Assembly (NCBI RefSeq): GCF_001723175.1
Contig: NC_064654.1
Location: forward strand, 2,480,001-2,544,000
Length of the DNA: 64,000 bases
Direction of reading: 5' to 3'
DNA from: Penicillium oxalicum
Lineage: Eukaryota > Ascomycota > Eurotiomycetes > Eurotiales > Aspergillaceae
Under the pieces are notes generated by a model. That model made no database searches. It saw only the letters and a program-made list of their open reading frames with translations, and had not been told where the DNA came from. Made by a program: the position numbers and the translations under genes. Shown one piece after another: positions 1-12,965 of the stretch. Each line of letters starts with the position of its first letter. Within the stretch, counting starts at the first letter, position 1.

Positions 1-867
1 CCACCAGCTTATCACAGGTGGCTTTGGGAGGGAGTTGACTGCAGAGGTATTGCAACTCAGAAAGTCCCACCGACTCTGCAAGCGAAGCTGGAGACGCAAT
101 GGGCGCTGTTGACCTTGCCTGAAGAGATTGGACCTCCCGGGCGAGTGCCACGAGCTCAGCATCCTCGGTGCATTGGTTGATGAACTCCCTCGCATCCGGA
201 AACTTTCAACATATCAGCCAGCGGAAGAAGACGCCCCCATGCTATATCTCGTGCGCCACAAATACCTGGTTCAGAAGAGAGACACGACTATTTTGTCCAT
301 GGTAACGAGAACGTGAGCCCTTGACGACGAGTGTCCCGGGATAGGGCAGGGCGAGAACCGCAGAATCACGACGTTGTCTACTCACCAAGACAAGACCAAC
401 CATGGACGAAAGGTATTAGTCCAGTTGGCAAGATTTTGGAAGTTGAGGCCAAAGCACGCACATGAAATCAAAAACGAAGAAAAAGAGACAATGTCTACCC
501 ACACTGATTCACCCGTCCTGGCCATGCTCACTGGCGTTGAATTGCTGACATCGGATCGCACAATCAGCAATTCCTCCAGTCTGGCCACGCGCTGCTGCAG
601 GTCCTCAACGACACCTGTTCCCAGCCGCAATGAGGGTCCATGATTGGTGTCGTCTACCTCGCTTGAAGATCGAGACTTTTTGGATTTGCATCCCTGAGGC
701 TCGTCGGCATGCGGGCGTGTATGGTAGGTGCATTCCGTCCGGCAACCCGCTTTGATGCAGTTCTGACAGGGGCAGGTGCGGTCGCACTTTAATTTTTTCT
801 CTCGACAGCGAAGACACGAGACCACTGGACGCGCTCGCGGTCGCTTGCGTGGGGCGATCGAATTCAT
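1..867 (-). CDS. Zn2Cys6 fungal transcription factor, N-terminal part (runs off the left edge)
   Basis: The first exon (867..503) encodes a Gal4-type zinc cluster at about residues 17-48: CLRC, then REKKLKC, then a CPC-x2-C-x8-C tail, embedded in basic residues. A short coiled coil follows (QQRVARLEELL). Two introns were placed by hand: 502..378 (branch ACTAATAC, acceptor TAG) and 265..203 (donor GTATTT, acceptor AAG). Exon 2 (377..266) then reads SRYHGQNSRVSLLNQ, a signature of the regulatory region of many Zn2Cys6 regulators. Exon 3 (202..1) stays open and reaches LPPKATCDKLV at the start of the fungal-specific transcription factor domain. The product should be a nuclear DNA-binding regulator; its target cannot be told. 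The intron 1 donor (GTGGGT) is the weakest join. The C-terminal part lies outside the window. Confidence 0.85.
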
Positions 868-1479
868 GATGGGTGATCTTAAACAGAACGATCAACCTGT
901 TGGAAATGGCCGGTCTGGGAGTCTAACTTGGAGCGAGGGGTTGCTGCTGACGGGCCAATTCCACCACCCATACATTGTGAGGCTGTCGGAGCGTGCTTAG
1001 CAGCTAACACTTTGTCACGAAGACACTAAGCTGTAGCCTTGAAGAAAAAAAAATCGCCCCCCCCCCCCCCCCCCCCCGAACTCGTCTTGCTTTTTTCACC
1101 TTTCCTTTAAAGGAAGTTGAACGCTCACCTGGAAAGGACACCATTCTGCAGATCGGAGATCCACAGGACAGGCTATTGAGGCTTAATACGCTACGTGAAG
1201 GGCCTTTCCACAGATTGACCAGGTGGGCCATTGGGAGAAAGATCCACTAGAAGAAGACACAAAGTACCAATACTTCCGAAAGAAGAGACATACTGAAAAG
1301 TCACAATTGATGAAGCGAATTTGAAAGAGAGAATGCTTCCACCACAAGAGGCTCATGTTGAACAAGCCTCACGAATCGTCCAACGAGAAAAGGGGTGTAA
1401 GACCCGCCCATGTTGGATGGTCCCTGATCACTGACACCAAGCCCGCCACGCGGGCGGAGGACCTCGTCCACGAGTAAGC
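868..1479. other. Intergenic: promoter of the Zn2Cys6 gene and 3' end of the MetAP2 gene
   Basis: No coding region is supported here. The stretch lies upstream of the zinc-cluster gene and downstream of the MetAP2 stop codon, so it should hold the promoter of the former and the 3'UTR of the latter. A run of 21 C residues (1057..1077) preceded by an A-rich run is the only conspicuous element. Confidence 0.6.
1057..1077. repeat. Poly-C homopolymer, 21 bases
   Basis: A pure run of 21 C between an A-rich run and GAACTCG in the upstream region of the zinc-cluster gene. Length is likely unstable or uncertain in sequencing. On the minus strand it is poly-G. Confidence 0.9.
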
Positions 1480-3199
<1,720 letters not shown>

Positions 3200-3891
3200 C
3201 TCGCCATGCAGAATCGGAGTCTTTTGGGAAAAATACCTTGATGCCACAGAGATGCAGTGACTTTTTCAGAGGGGATCATAAGCTGTCAGCGTCAGCTGTT
3301 GTCGCGTGGCAAGATGTAAGGCGGTCTAGACTTCCAACACAAAAGTCCGTAAATTCGGGGGCGGAAAAGGTTTCATATTATAGAGACAGGAGGTCCTGCG
3401 ACCAAAGACAAAGAACTCAGATAAAATTAAAAAGTCAAAATTTCGGGCAAACGAGGCCGTGAAGAAAGAGTGACCAGCTACGCAGTATTCTAGGGAATGT
3501 GCTGCATACGTCAGAAAGGTTGTAATGCCCCAGCCAGTGAATTTGTGTCACATTTACCATCATGGAGCGGAGGACCACGGCGGATACGAGAGTGTGCGAG
3601 AACCAAGCGACGGATTAAGTAGAATGGAAAATAGAATGTCATGCCGCATTCACTAAACACCAGTACGTGCCACTGCCTAAGGAAGAAACTTTTTCAAACC
3701 GAGGGATATCAGGATTCGGAAGGGAAGAGCAAGAAATAGGGGTAGGCAGTGGAAGAAAAAAGGGGGGAAAGGTAAGTGAGAAAAGAGATCGTCATCAAAC
3801 GTGCGTTCAGAGCGTTCCATATGGTGCAGACAGCAGGATCAAAGCTAGTCATACCGTCCGCGGAAGCCTTCAGGGAAGAAAATCAAGCTAT
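3200..3891. other. Intergenic: MetAP2 promoter and PAB1 3' region
   Basis: Roughly 690 bases between the MetAP2 start and the Pab1 stop, both on the minus strand. Several short open frames occur but none shows protein-like sequence or splice support. The stretch near 3741-3790 is purine-rich (AAGGGGGG-like), on the side of the Pab1 3'UTR. No further element recognised. Confidence 0.6.
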
Positions 3892-6207
3892 TTAAGACTT
3901 GTTCTCCTCGGATGAGGCCTCCTTGGCAGCCTCCTGAGGCTTGGCCTCGGCAGCTGGCTCACCATCGGTGCCCTTGTTCTTCATGTACTCGTCATAAACG
4001 TTGAGGGCCTCGTCGACCTTGGCGCGAAGAGCCTCCTCGTCATCCAACCTAAAAGCGAAAGAATTAGAAAATGGTAGGTTGACCACTTTGGAGAATAAGA
4101 GAACTTACAGTCCGAGAAGCTCGGTGTTGTCCATCTCCAACAGCATACCGGTGATCTTGCCGGCAAGCTCGGGCTGCTGGGCCTGAATCTTAGGGTACAG
4201 GGCCTCGCCGAGCATCTGCTTCTGTTGAGCAGGAGGAGCGGAGGTAAGGGCCTGAGAGTTCAAACCAGAAGCGGGGGCGGCCTCATCACGGCCGGGCTGG
4301 CCAGCAGCAGCGGGCTGACCGCGACCCTGACCGCGACCCATCTGGCCGGGGGGACCACGGAAACCACCACGCATGCCTTGACCCATAGGCATGCCAGGAA
4401 CCTGACCACGGCCACCAGCGCCGCGGCCGAACTGAGCCTGCATAGGGTAGCCCATACCGTTAGGCATGCCACCGGGAACCTGCATGCCCATGGGCACGCC
4501 CTGGAAGTTACCGGGCATCTGCTGGTTGGGACCCATACCACGACCACCTTGCTGGCCAGGGAAAGGACCAGGGTACTGACCAGGGCGTCCACCAGGGATA
4601 CCAGCCATGACCATACCAGGCTGAGGGGGGAAAGGCATGCCGCCACGCTGACCACCGGGAATGAAGCCCTGCTGGCCGGGAGGGTAGAAAACAGCGGGCG
4701 CCATGTAGGGCTGGGGCATGCCGGCAGCGGCGGCGGCCTGCTGTTGACGAATAGTGTTGCGGGCTTGAATGCTGGCCTCAAGCTGGCTGCGGCGGACATC
4801 CTTGCGCTGAGCGAGAGCGACGTAAAGGGGCTTGCCGTTGACCATACGCTGGTTCATCTCAGTGACAGCCTTGGAGGCCTCGTCGGGGCTGGAGAAGCAA
4901 ACAAAACCGAAGCCCTTGCTCTTGCCGAGGAGCTTCTTCTCGGACTTGTCGGACTTTTCGGCGTCCTGCTCCTGTTCGCCCTCCTTCTTCTCTTCCTCTT
5001 GCTTGGCCTCGTCCTTCTTCTCCTCGGGCTTCTCAACCTTCTCACCCTCCTCCTTGGTCTCACCCTCCTTCTCGGTCTCGGAGGGGCTGCGGTCGGAGAC
5101 GGAGTCGCGCATCACCTTCGCGGAGGTGATAGTACCATAAGGGCTGAAAAGATCGCGCAACTTCTCATCATCAACATCGTCGGTGAGGTTCTTAACGTAA
5201 AGGTTGACACCCTGGTACTTGGAAGCCTTCTCCATACGAGCGGCTTCGTACTGCTTGCGAAGCTCCTCCTCGCGCTCGTGCTTCTTTTGGGCACGGCCAA
5301 CGTAGAGCTTCTGCGACTTGATCTCCTTCTCGTTCATCTCGTCAACGGCGGCCTGCGCGCTCTCGTGGGTGGAGTAGTTGACGAAACCGAAGCCACGGCT
5401 CTTGCCCTCCTGGTCGTGGCTGAGAGTGGCAGAGGTAATCTCACCAAACTTCTCGAACATGACGCGGAACTCGTCATCGGAAATCTCCTGGTCGAGGTTC
5501 TTGACGTAGATGTTGGTGAAGTTGGCCTTCATTTCCTCGAACTTGCTCTGGCGGTCCTTCTTGGAAATGTGATGGCCAACGAAGACCTTCTTGTCGTTGA
5601 GGAGCATACCGTTCACATGCTTGATGGCGTTGTTGGCAGCCTCGGCAGTCTCGTAATGAACGAATCCGTAGCCCTTGGAGTTGCCAAACTCATCCTGAGC
5701 AACCTTGCAGCTGAGAATGTTACCGAATGCGGCAAAGGTGTCGTGCAGAGCCTTGTTGTCAATGGCGTTGTCCAAGTTCTTGATGAAGACGTTGCCCTGA
5801 CCAGTCTTGCGCAGAGCGGGATCACGCTGAGACCACATGATGCGGCAAGGCTTGCCCTTAATCAGGGTGTAGTTCAGGTCCTCGAGAGCACGCTCACCAT
5901 CGGCAGTGTTGTTGTAGTTGACGTAGGCATAGCCGAGGGAACGACGGGTGACAGCATCACGGCAGACACGGATGGAAGCAACCTGGCCAATTGAGGAGAA
6001 GAGCTCGTAGAGCATGGCCTCAGTCACAGAGGGGTCCAACTCGCCGACATAGAGAGAAGCGGAGTGGGGCTGGTTGTTGGCAGCGGCCGCAGCGCCCTCG
6101 CCGGTGGGCTCGGGGGTAGTAGCGGTTTCTTGGGCGCCGACATTGTCGGGGGTGCCGTTGACGGGAGCCTCAGCGGCGGGAGGGTTGGTGGCGGTCTCAG
6201 CAGACAT
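3892..6207 (-). CDS. PAB1: Polyadenylate-binding protein, cytoplasmic and nuclear (Pab1)
   Basis: Binds mRNA poly(A) tails and supports translation initiation, tail length control and mRNA stability. Two exons (6207..4109 and 4048..3892) give 751 residues. Four RRMs are visible, at about 51-129, 139-216, 232-309 and 335-470, with RNP1 cores [24 protein letters not shown] and KGFGFVCF. A Gly/Pro/Met/Gln-rich linker (about 480-635) follows, then the C-terminal MLLE peptide-binding domain ([17 protein letters not shown]). The single intron splits the MLLE domain just after ELLG. RRM4 is interrupted between residues about 371 and 427 by a Lys/Glu-rich insertion, which yeast Pab1 lacks as far as I know. 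The codon bias is strong, as expected for a highly expressed gene, and leaves a 589-codon open frame on the opposite strand that I take as an artefact. Confidence 0.97.
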
Positions 6208-7603
6208 TTTGAATCTTTCTTTTCTGATTTTACTAGAAAATACTGTCAGTGTTCATTCGTCAATAACGACAACAAGAACCGCGAAGACTGAGCAAGATGC
6301 ATCCACAAGACCAAAGCACAGGCAAGGGTGAGAATGCTGAAGTGGCAGTCCTTTCTGAGACAGACGTGGAGCCAAGGACAACAGCGTCAAAGAAACGGTG
6401 GCTGTTGCCATGCGCGGGAAGGTGTGCCCTCATAACAAAGAGCGTGCGAGTCGAGCCAGTCGGGGAGAGCGCGGTGGAAAATCCAAAAAGAACACGGTAA
6501 TGACTTGTTGGACTCGACAGGAGACATCCATGAGCAAGTCCAACAAGTCGTGATTGTGGGCGCAGTGCAATCGAGGGGAGACGACCAACCTGAAGGGAAG
6601 ATAGGCGAATGAATGATGTTCCACACACCGCACAATCAAGAGGGGTTGTGATAAGATAAATGGGTGAGTTTTTTCGAGTGGGTTTTTCGGATTTTTTTGG
6701 GGATTTTTTTATGCTTTCGAAGAAGACGTCGAAAGGTAGTTTTTCCCTGAATAGAGAGAAAGAGGGGGAAGGTAAAGAGGATCGAGGGATGAGGAAGAGA
6801 AAAAAAACTTCAACCCGCGAAGATGGCGTTCTGGAAAACTCAGAGGATGAGGGACGGATCACGCTAGTCCCAGAATAGCAGGCGGTGGTGGATGGCTTCA
6901 GGGCTTATCACGAAGCGCAAATGTCGTCGAAGGCACGTGATACTTTTGCGGAAGGTTCACAGTCCCACTCCCAGTCATTTCGTCATTTCCAACTATATGG
7001 AGAACAGTGTTTTGCATGATGGCTAACTTCGGCTAGCCTACTAACATCATTGCGCGATCGCTATTAATCAGGAGTTTTTTCTCTTAAGTGCATGGAAAGA
7101 GATAGGCTAGAAAGCGCGCGACCAGGAATTGCTCGATAGATATTCAAATGCAGAGACATGCCCGACGCTGCATGTCTTGGCCCAGTGTCCCCGCCGCTAC
7201 CGAGCTGTGCAGATGGCCCCAACCACGTGTGTTGGTATACAGGGTATCTGAACCCCATCGGTGAGAATATATTGGAAGGTACTTCTCTCAGTTCGAATAT
7301 GATACCTGGTACCTCGAGCAACCGCGCAATAAATTCACTGCAGAAATTGATCTAATATTGCTTCTGCAATGTGACATTATTTGTAGGCTATGTGTTCAAG
7401 TAGTCTCTTTTAAACACTACATTTATTGCGTGAACGTCAAAAGTCTAACTTCGTAACTGATAAAAGTCTTTGAGCAAGTTGGCAACGCAAACCTATGCTA
7501 TGCAGGCAGGCAGACAATAAAGCGATGCAAGGAGAAAGAATGAAAGCGAAATTGACGCGTCAGGGCAGAGAATCCATCGTCCAAAGGCAGTCAGATAGAG
7601 CCA
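6208..7603. other. Intergenic: long PAB1 leader/promoter and HUL5 3' region
   Basis: About 1.4 kb without a supported gene. Close to the Pab1 start, on the minus strand, CACTGACAG followed by TATTTTCTAG looks like a branch site and acceptor, so a 5'UTR intron is likely; I could not fix its donor. Minus-strand sequence at 6700-6810 is pyrimidine-rich (TTTTTTTCTCTTCC-like), as in strong fungal promoters. The part nearer 7,000-7,600 shows nothing recognisable. Confidence 0.5.
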
Positions 7604-10600
7604 TCAGCTTAGATCGAAACCTGCACCTGAGTTCACAGCATAGAGCAGCTTACTACGTAAGATCTCGGCAGTGGCGTAGCGCGGTAGCTTGAGCAAGTTA
7701 ACGCAAGTGCTTGTGCTCGGTAAGCGGTCCTGATCATCACTGGAATCTCGGATACTGAAGCGCGGATTGAGATGGCTGAATCCCAGCAGCGGAGCACGTG
7801 GAGTAGAGGTCACGAAGCGAATAACCTTTTGTCGCTCCCCATTGTTCATCTGATGCATCACCTCCCAGAAAAGCTGAATGGTTGGATGTTCTTGGTTGTC
7901 GTCACCAATTGCATAGACGCCTCCGTATTGGGTATTTCGTCGAAGGTCCTCCACATCGATATCTCCAGTCTCACCACTCACCAGCGTTTGTAGCTCGGAT
8001 TGATTGAACATTGACAGCCAAGCAGGCTGGATGATTTGCCCTAGCCCCTGAAGGAAAGCGTTGGTTTGTAGCGCAGGCTGAACTTGTAATCGATACCGTG
8101 CGATGTAGGAGATGTAAACTAAGCGGTTTTGATTCGTCACCGGGGATTGAGAGCCATTGTACCGGAGATCCTTTGTTATTGTTTGACTCAAACCGGCGGG
8201 CATTGGTATACTGTCCGTGACAGTAAAATCCAGTGCGAAGTCTTCGACGTCACCAGGGTAATTCTTGAGTTGCAGCTAAAAAAATATTTAGATGAATGAA
8301 AGGGTAAAGGAGCAGACGGTCATCACTTACCAGGCCTTGATAAAGCCGTTGATCGAGATCTTTCAGGTCGTTCAAATTGGCACGATAAGATGATTCTTTC
8401 AACGCAGAGCCCGTACCCCCTGTTAAGGCCCATTTGAGCAGGAAGAATGGCGCAAAGTTGACATCGACCAGAATTCCCTCGTAGAGACATTTGCCAATGA
8501 TGCGGCCAAGGAACTCGTATCTGCGCAGAAGATTTCGGATTTGCTCAGACCATTCAAGACTTGACTCGGCCACGCCAAGCTCGCGCAGCAGAGCCTTGGA
8601 CTGCTCGACAAGAGTGGGATTAGGATACAGAAGATGCTGATCATTGGCCACAAACAATCCGAACTGTCCCTCAGTCTTGAAAGCTTCACTGGTGATGCTG
8701 GTGAGAAATTCTTTTGTCACGCCACCGCCGTCAATACCAGCCTCCATTGCACCGAACTGGTCTATGAAGCTGATCTGAATGGGTTCTTTGAGACCTTCAC
8801 CTAATGGATAGAATTGTACCATTGCATCATCGAACACGTTCTCACGTCGAATCTCAGCATGGTGCCGAGCCAGCGTATCATGTGGTCCTTGATGTCCGTT
8901 GACCATTTGAGCCATATTCAAATGAGTAACGGATGCGCGCCACTGATCAGGATCCACGAAGCCACGTCGTCGACGGTGTTGGTCATGGTATATAAATTCA
9001 CGGAAAATTTGGACTCGCGTCTCAAAAGGAATGAAGAATGGCATGTTCCTCAATATCTCTAGCCGGGGTGCAATGGCTGCCATAACCCTACTTCGAGCGA
9101 CCTTCTGTTGATGACGTCGCAACGACTCAAGCCGAATTGTCTGCTGCGCGTGACTAGCCCCAGCTAGACCTACTGGCAGGCTCGTGTCGTCCTCTACCAA
9201 GCTCATATCACCTTCTTCATCAGCTCGGGCTTGGTATTCGTGCCTTCTCTCCTCCTCGCCCACAACTGCAGGAATAAAGCCTTCCATGTCGAAGCGGCTA
9301 GTCATCAGCCAGTGGTCTTTGGGTAAGAATTTCCGACGTGAACTGGTAGAATTCGAGTCAGCTGAGCAATCATAATTTGCTGACTGGTGGACTTACTCTC
9401 GCTCATGCAACATTCGGAGGAGACCGGTCACGAGGCCTTTGAAGTAGTCGAGCGGAATCCCGGTCACACCAGGCAGGTTGTTGGTTTGAGATCTTTGTTC
9501 GACATCCGAGGAGCCCAGAGGTTGTTCATTCTCGATGGGCTTGTGGCTGGCGCTACTGAAGTAGCTACTCAAGCTCACCTTTGTTGGACCGGATTCCGTG
9601 TCACTCAAATCAATCGCGTTCCAGTAGAGCGTAAATGCGAGATTCTTGAGAAATATGGTCATGTCTTTAATCTCACTTAATGGCAATGCGCTTTCTCGAG
9701 TCCACGACGCTTTCACACCATCCGAGACTGCGAAGGGTGTTGCAGTAGAAAAGAATTCGTCATCATCCATCACTTTCAAAACGAAAGTATAAAGTTCAAG
9801 GAAAAGGAGAATGGTTGTCCATTCTTGATCACGTTCATCTTGTGTCAAGTCAGGAAGATCCTTTGTTTGCTGATACGGTTGTAATAAGGGAAGAACCTTC
9901 ATGGAGTCGTTGCTAACGATCTGGAAGATGTGACTCGACCGAGTCACCTGCCAGAAATATTTTATAGCCGGTATCTTCGCATCTTGTTCACTGACGGCGC
10001 TTTTGACAGAAGGAGCGGAGCCCAGATACAACCACATCCGAATATCGTCCCCCCGTCTCGGGAAAATTCGAAGTAAGTTCAACGCATATTTTGCGAGCAC
10101 CCGGGCTTCCTTTGACGACTCGGTGTCGTGCACAGGCGGATCGGTTCGTGAAAGAGGAGACGAGCGAATGCGAGAAAGTAGACCAGTGACGCTACTTTGG
10201 CTGATGAGGCTATTGACTTGATCCTTGATGAAAGGGTCTAGGGACCGCACACCTTGGGATAGATCGTCGTCTGTTCCCTCCTCGGTTTCAAGGCCTTGCA
10301 CTAAGTACGTGGCGGCGGATGTCAAAAAGTCTGACACGACAGTCACAAACTCGAGCTCCGGCGCATGGGAAGTGTTGTGTGTTCCGGACGTGTGTTGCTG
10401 AAAGTATATCAAATATGACAGTAACCACGTGCGTGCTTGCATTTCCTTCGAAGAAACGTTCACAATGGAGCTTGAGCGAGAGGAGATAGCCAGTGCCAGC
10501 ATCCTATAGTTTAGTTGCCCAGCGAGGCGATCCATCTTGCCCAGATAGCTCTCGAGGCGTGGGATCCTAAGATACGTCAGGGCAAAGCTTTCATACGCGG

Positions 10601-11435
10601 ACATTGTCTCGGAGGTGATCGGTCGAAGGAGGGCAAGGACAGCTTCTTGAAGCAGATCGGGGTGAATTCCAGGTTGACCGGAGGATGTGCGGACATCCGA
10701 CGAGCTCAGAGAGGACATTTGTGTCGTCAGGTGCCCCATGGTTTCGTAATATATGTCTGCAAGAGACGCCATTTGCTTTGGCATCAAGCCCGTAAGAAAC
10801 ATGACCGCTCGCAATAGGATCTCAACAGACAGCGTCGAGATCGTGGGCTTTGGAGTAGAGCGTAGAACGAGTAAAATTGATTTGGCAAGTCTCTTAAGAA
10901 GATAGGTCCATTCGCCGTCTGCAACAATGGTACTCAGAGTTTGGAAAGTCCTCTCAAAGGCACCGGTAAAATATATGAGTCGAAGAATATCATCGTGTCT
11001 TCTTGCGGAGGCGAACTGGACTAGCAAGCGAAGCTGGGTGAGGCATTGACTTGCAGACTTGTATGGCGTGCTTGGGCATGGAGCAAGAACTGTATCATCT
11101 GCTAAGGACTCGATAGCGTCCACAAGCTCTCCATTCTGCTTCATTTGGCGCTCGTTGTCATCCCACTCCATCCGCCAGATATTATGCGTAGCTTTCCGAC
11201 AACGATAGCCCCGCCAACGACGCTGAATAGTTCGGACCGCATTCTGTTTCTCACGCTCACGTTGTCTTTGGATACGTTCCTGCTGTGCGATTGCAACAGC
11301 GCTTTGAGGATTGCTGGCGTGGGGAGTGTTCCGACCAGGTGAGCCTCCAGGAAAGGCAGCGAATGGATTATTGGTACGACCACTCAAGTTGACTTGCCTC
11401 GGACGGCGAGAGCTTCCAGTGAACGACTGGAACAT
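7604..11435 (-). CDS. HUL5: HECT-type E3 ubiquitin ligase with IQ motif, Hul5 family
   Basis: Three exons (11435..9397, 9342..8331, 8275..7604) give 1240 residues. An IQ-like motif (VRTIQRRWRGYRCRK) lies near residues 65-80, followed by a long helical middle region. The HECT domain occupies about 840-1240: it begins near QFYPLGEGLKEPIQISF, contains GIDGGGVTKEF, and carries the catalytic cysteine at about residue 1208 in LPSTSTCVNLLKLP. The last residues (GAGFDLS) match the usual HECT C-terminus. In yeast, Hul5 extends ubiquitin chains on proteasome-bound and misfolded proteins; that role here is inferred from family. The longer frame upstream starts at GTG, so the first ATG (11435) is used. 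The exon 1/2 join restores HERDSRRKFLPKDHW, which supports it. Confidence 0.93.
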
Positions 11436-12237
11436 GGTGGCCACCGTGGATCTCTGAACTCAGAAGACTGCAGGAGAATCAGTCAAAGCGAATCGTTGCA
11501 TCGATAACGGACAAGGTGAGGATCACATGAAACAGTGATTGCATCACGCAGCAATGAGGCCAAGAGGTGAATTGTGAACAACCATGACATACACTCGTCC
11601 GATAGCCGTGAGACACAGCAATCTTATCGGACTCCGGCGCACAGACCACTTCACGGAGATATTATTTGTATACGGATAATGATGTTGCAAAATCATCGCC
11701 TTGATCGCATACGTTAATTATCACCCAGTGTACTGAAGGTTGATCATGGGGGTGGAGATGAAGTTTTTTTTATGTGGAAAGGACAGAAAAAGGCTTCATC
11801 ATGAGACTTTTATGGGGGCAAATTTGGAGACCCATGCTACGACTTAGTGCTGAATATACTTGGTGGGCCTGCCGTAGTGGGTGCGGAATTACCGTGGACG
11901 TGCAGTACATAGAGGCAAGAGATTTCCATCAAACGAAGTTTGACAATGAGATACTCCGCGAACAGTTCGAGGGTGATATACATATTATACATGAAAAGGG
12001 CAATCGACCTATTATCGGGGCCACAAGAGGTCGAGGGGTATTTTGGCCATAGGGCGTTTCGATGTGGGAGGACAGGGCGGACTTTATTGCACTAGACAAT
12101 GACAAATGGTTAGTGCCATCAATTTGATTGTTTGAAGCAGGAAATAGATAGGAAATGGAATTCGACTCACATTCACGGAGCTTTCAAGATGTGGGTATAG
12201 ACCCAGTCAAAGTTGTGTCGAGAACCAAAGAGATCTT
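11436..12237. other. Intergenic: HUL5 promoter and mL41 3' region
   Basis: Around 800 bases between two minus-strand genes. A 92-codon plus-strand frame at 11774..12052 has no recognisable domain, no intron and an odd composition, so it is not called. The rest is AT-richer than the flanking genes and shows no repeat. Confidence 0.5.
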
Positions 12238-12687
12238 TCATGGTTTCTGATTCCTCGACTCTTCCATAGCCTCTTGCTCAGCGGTTTCACGTGCAAGGAC
12301 CTCGTCAGGATTACTGGAGTACCATTGCTCAAGGAAATCCGTGCCTTTCATTCCGTCAATGACTGAATAAGTCCTTCCATTGCGTTCAATTTGCTTCTTG
12401 TACGCAGACGGCGTCGGGTCCATGCGTTTAGTGACAAATGGAGTGAGCTATAAATGGCTTGTCAGAGAGAGAGGGCTGAAATTGCTTTGCATGTCAAATC
12501 TCACCTTGAATGTGTCCAAGCCTTCAGGGACAACGTAGGTGCGGACTTTCTTCCAGTCGATCACATAATTGCCCTTGGAGTCGAAGTGACCCATCGACCC
12601 TGTGCGGTTACCCTTGTAGTAACCACCATTGACCTGCTTAGTGGTCAGACGCAGGCGCGCCAACATGGGTTGCGATGGCTTGAACAT
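12238..12687 (-). CDS. Mitochondrial large-subunit ribosomal protein mL41 (fungal L27m)
   Basis: Two exons (12687..12505 and 12447..12238) give 130 residues. The sequence YYKGNRTGSMG, then IDWKKVRTYVVPEGLDTFK joined to LTPFVTKRM, is characteristic of the mL41 family (yeast Mrpl27, 54S L27). The N-terminus is basic and lacks early acidic residues, fitting mitochondrial import. A longer frame reaches back to 12834, but the ATG at 12687 gives the typical start of this family; the extra upstream part reads as untranslated leader. The C-terminal 60 residues are more hydrophilic and less conserved. Confidence 0.88.
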
Positions 12688-12965
12688 TTTCAAGGTCAAC
12701 AGCAATCGTGACTTGTGAAACGATGGGTACGAACTGTCGCGAAGGCCTGTCGAAGTGGGCGACCGAAGGCGGTCGGCCCGCGCCAATCTCCGCGCCGAGA
12801 ACTTTTTTCTGCGACCCCAAAAAAGTTTTGGCAAGTGATTTGATCGACTAAGGCCTTAACAACTTTCACCCGGGGAGACTTGATCTCTCTATTGTCTACC
12901 TCCTCTGTGCGAGGTGCATATAAAGTTGCTCCTTCTTATTCTGAGAGCATATTTCCAACACAGCC
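12688..12965. promoter_or_regulatory. Short bidirectional promoter between mL41 and UTP14
   Basis: Only 278 bases separate the start codons of two divergent genes, one for the mitochondrial ribosome and one for cytosolic small-subunit assembly. A TATA-like TATAAAG lies at 12919..12925, about 40 bases before the UTP14 start. Shared regulation of the pair is inferred from spacing and function. Confidence 0.55.

Noticed and set aside
4225..5994. 589-codon plus-strand open frame opposite Pab1
   Set aside because: Leu/Val/Gly-rich shadow of the highly biased Pab1 codons; no domain, and it follows Pab1 codon positions.
12688..12834. Longer N-terminus for mL41 starting at 12834
   Set aside because: Extra residues do not look like the family start; the ATG at 12687 fits better and leaves room for the divergent promoter.
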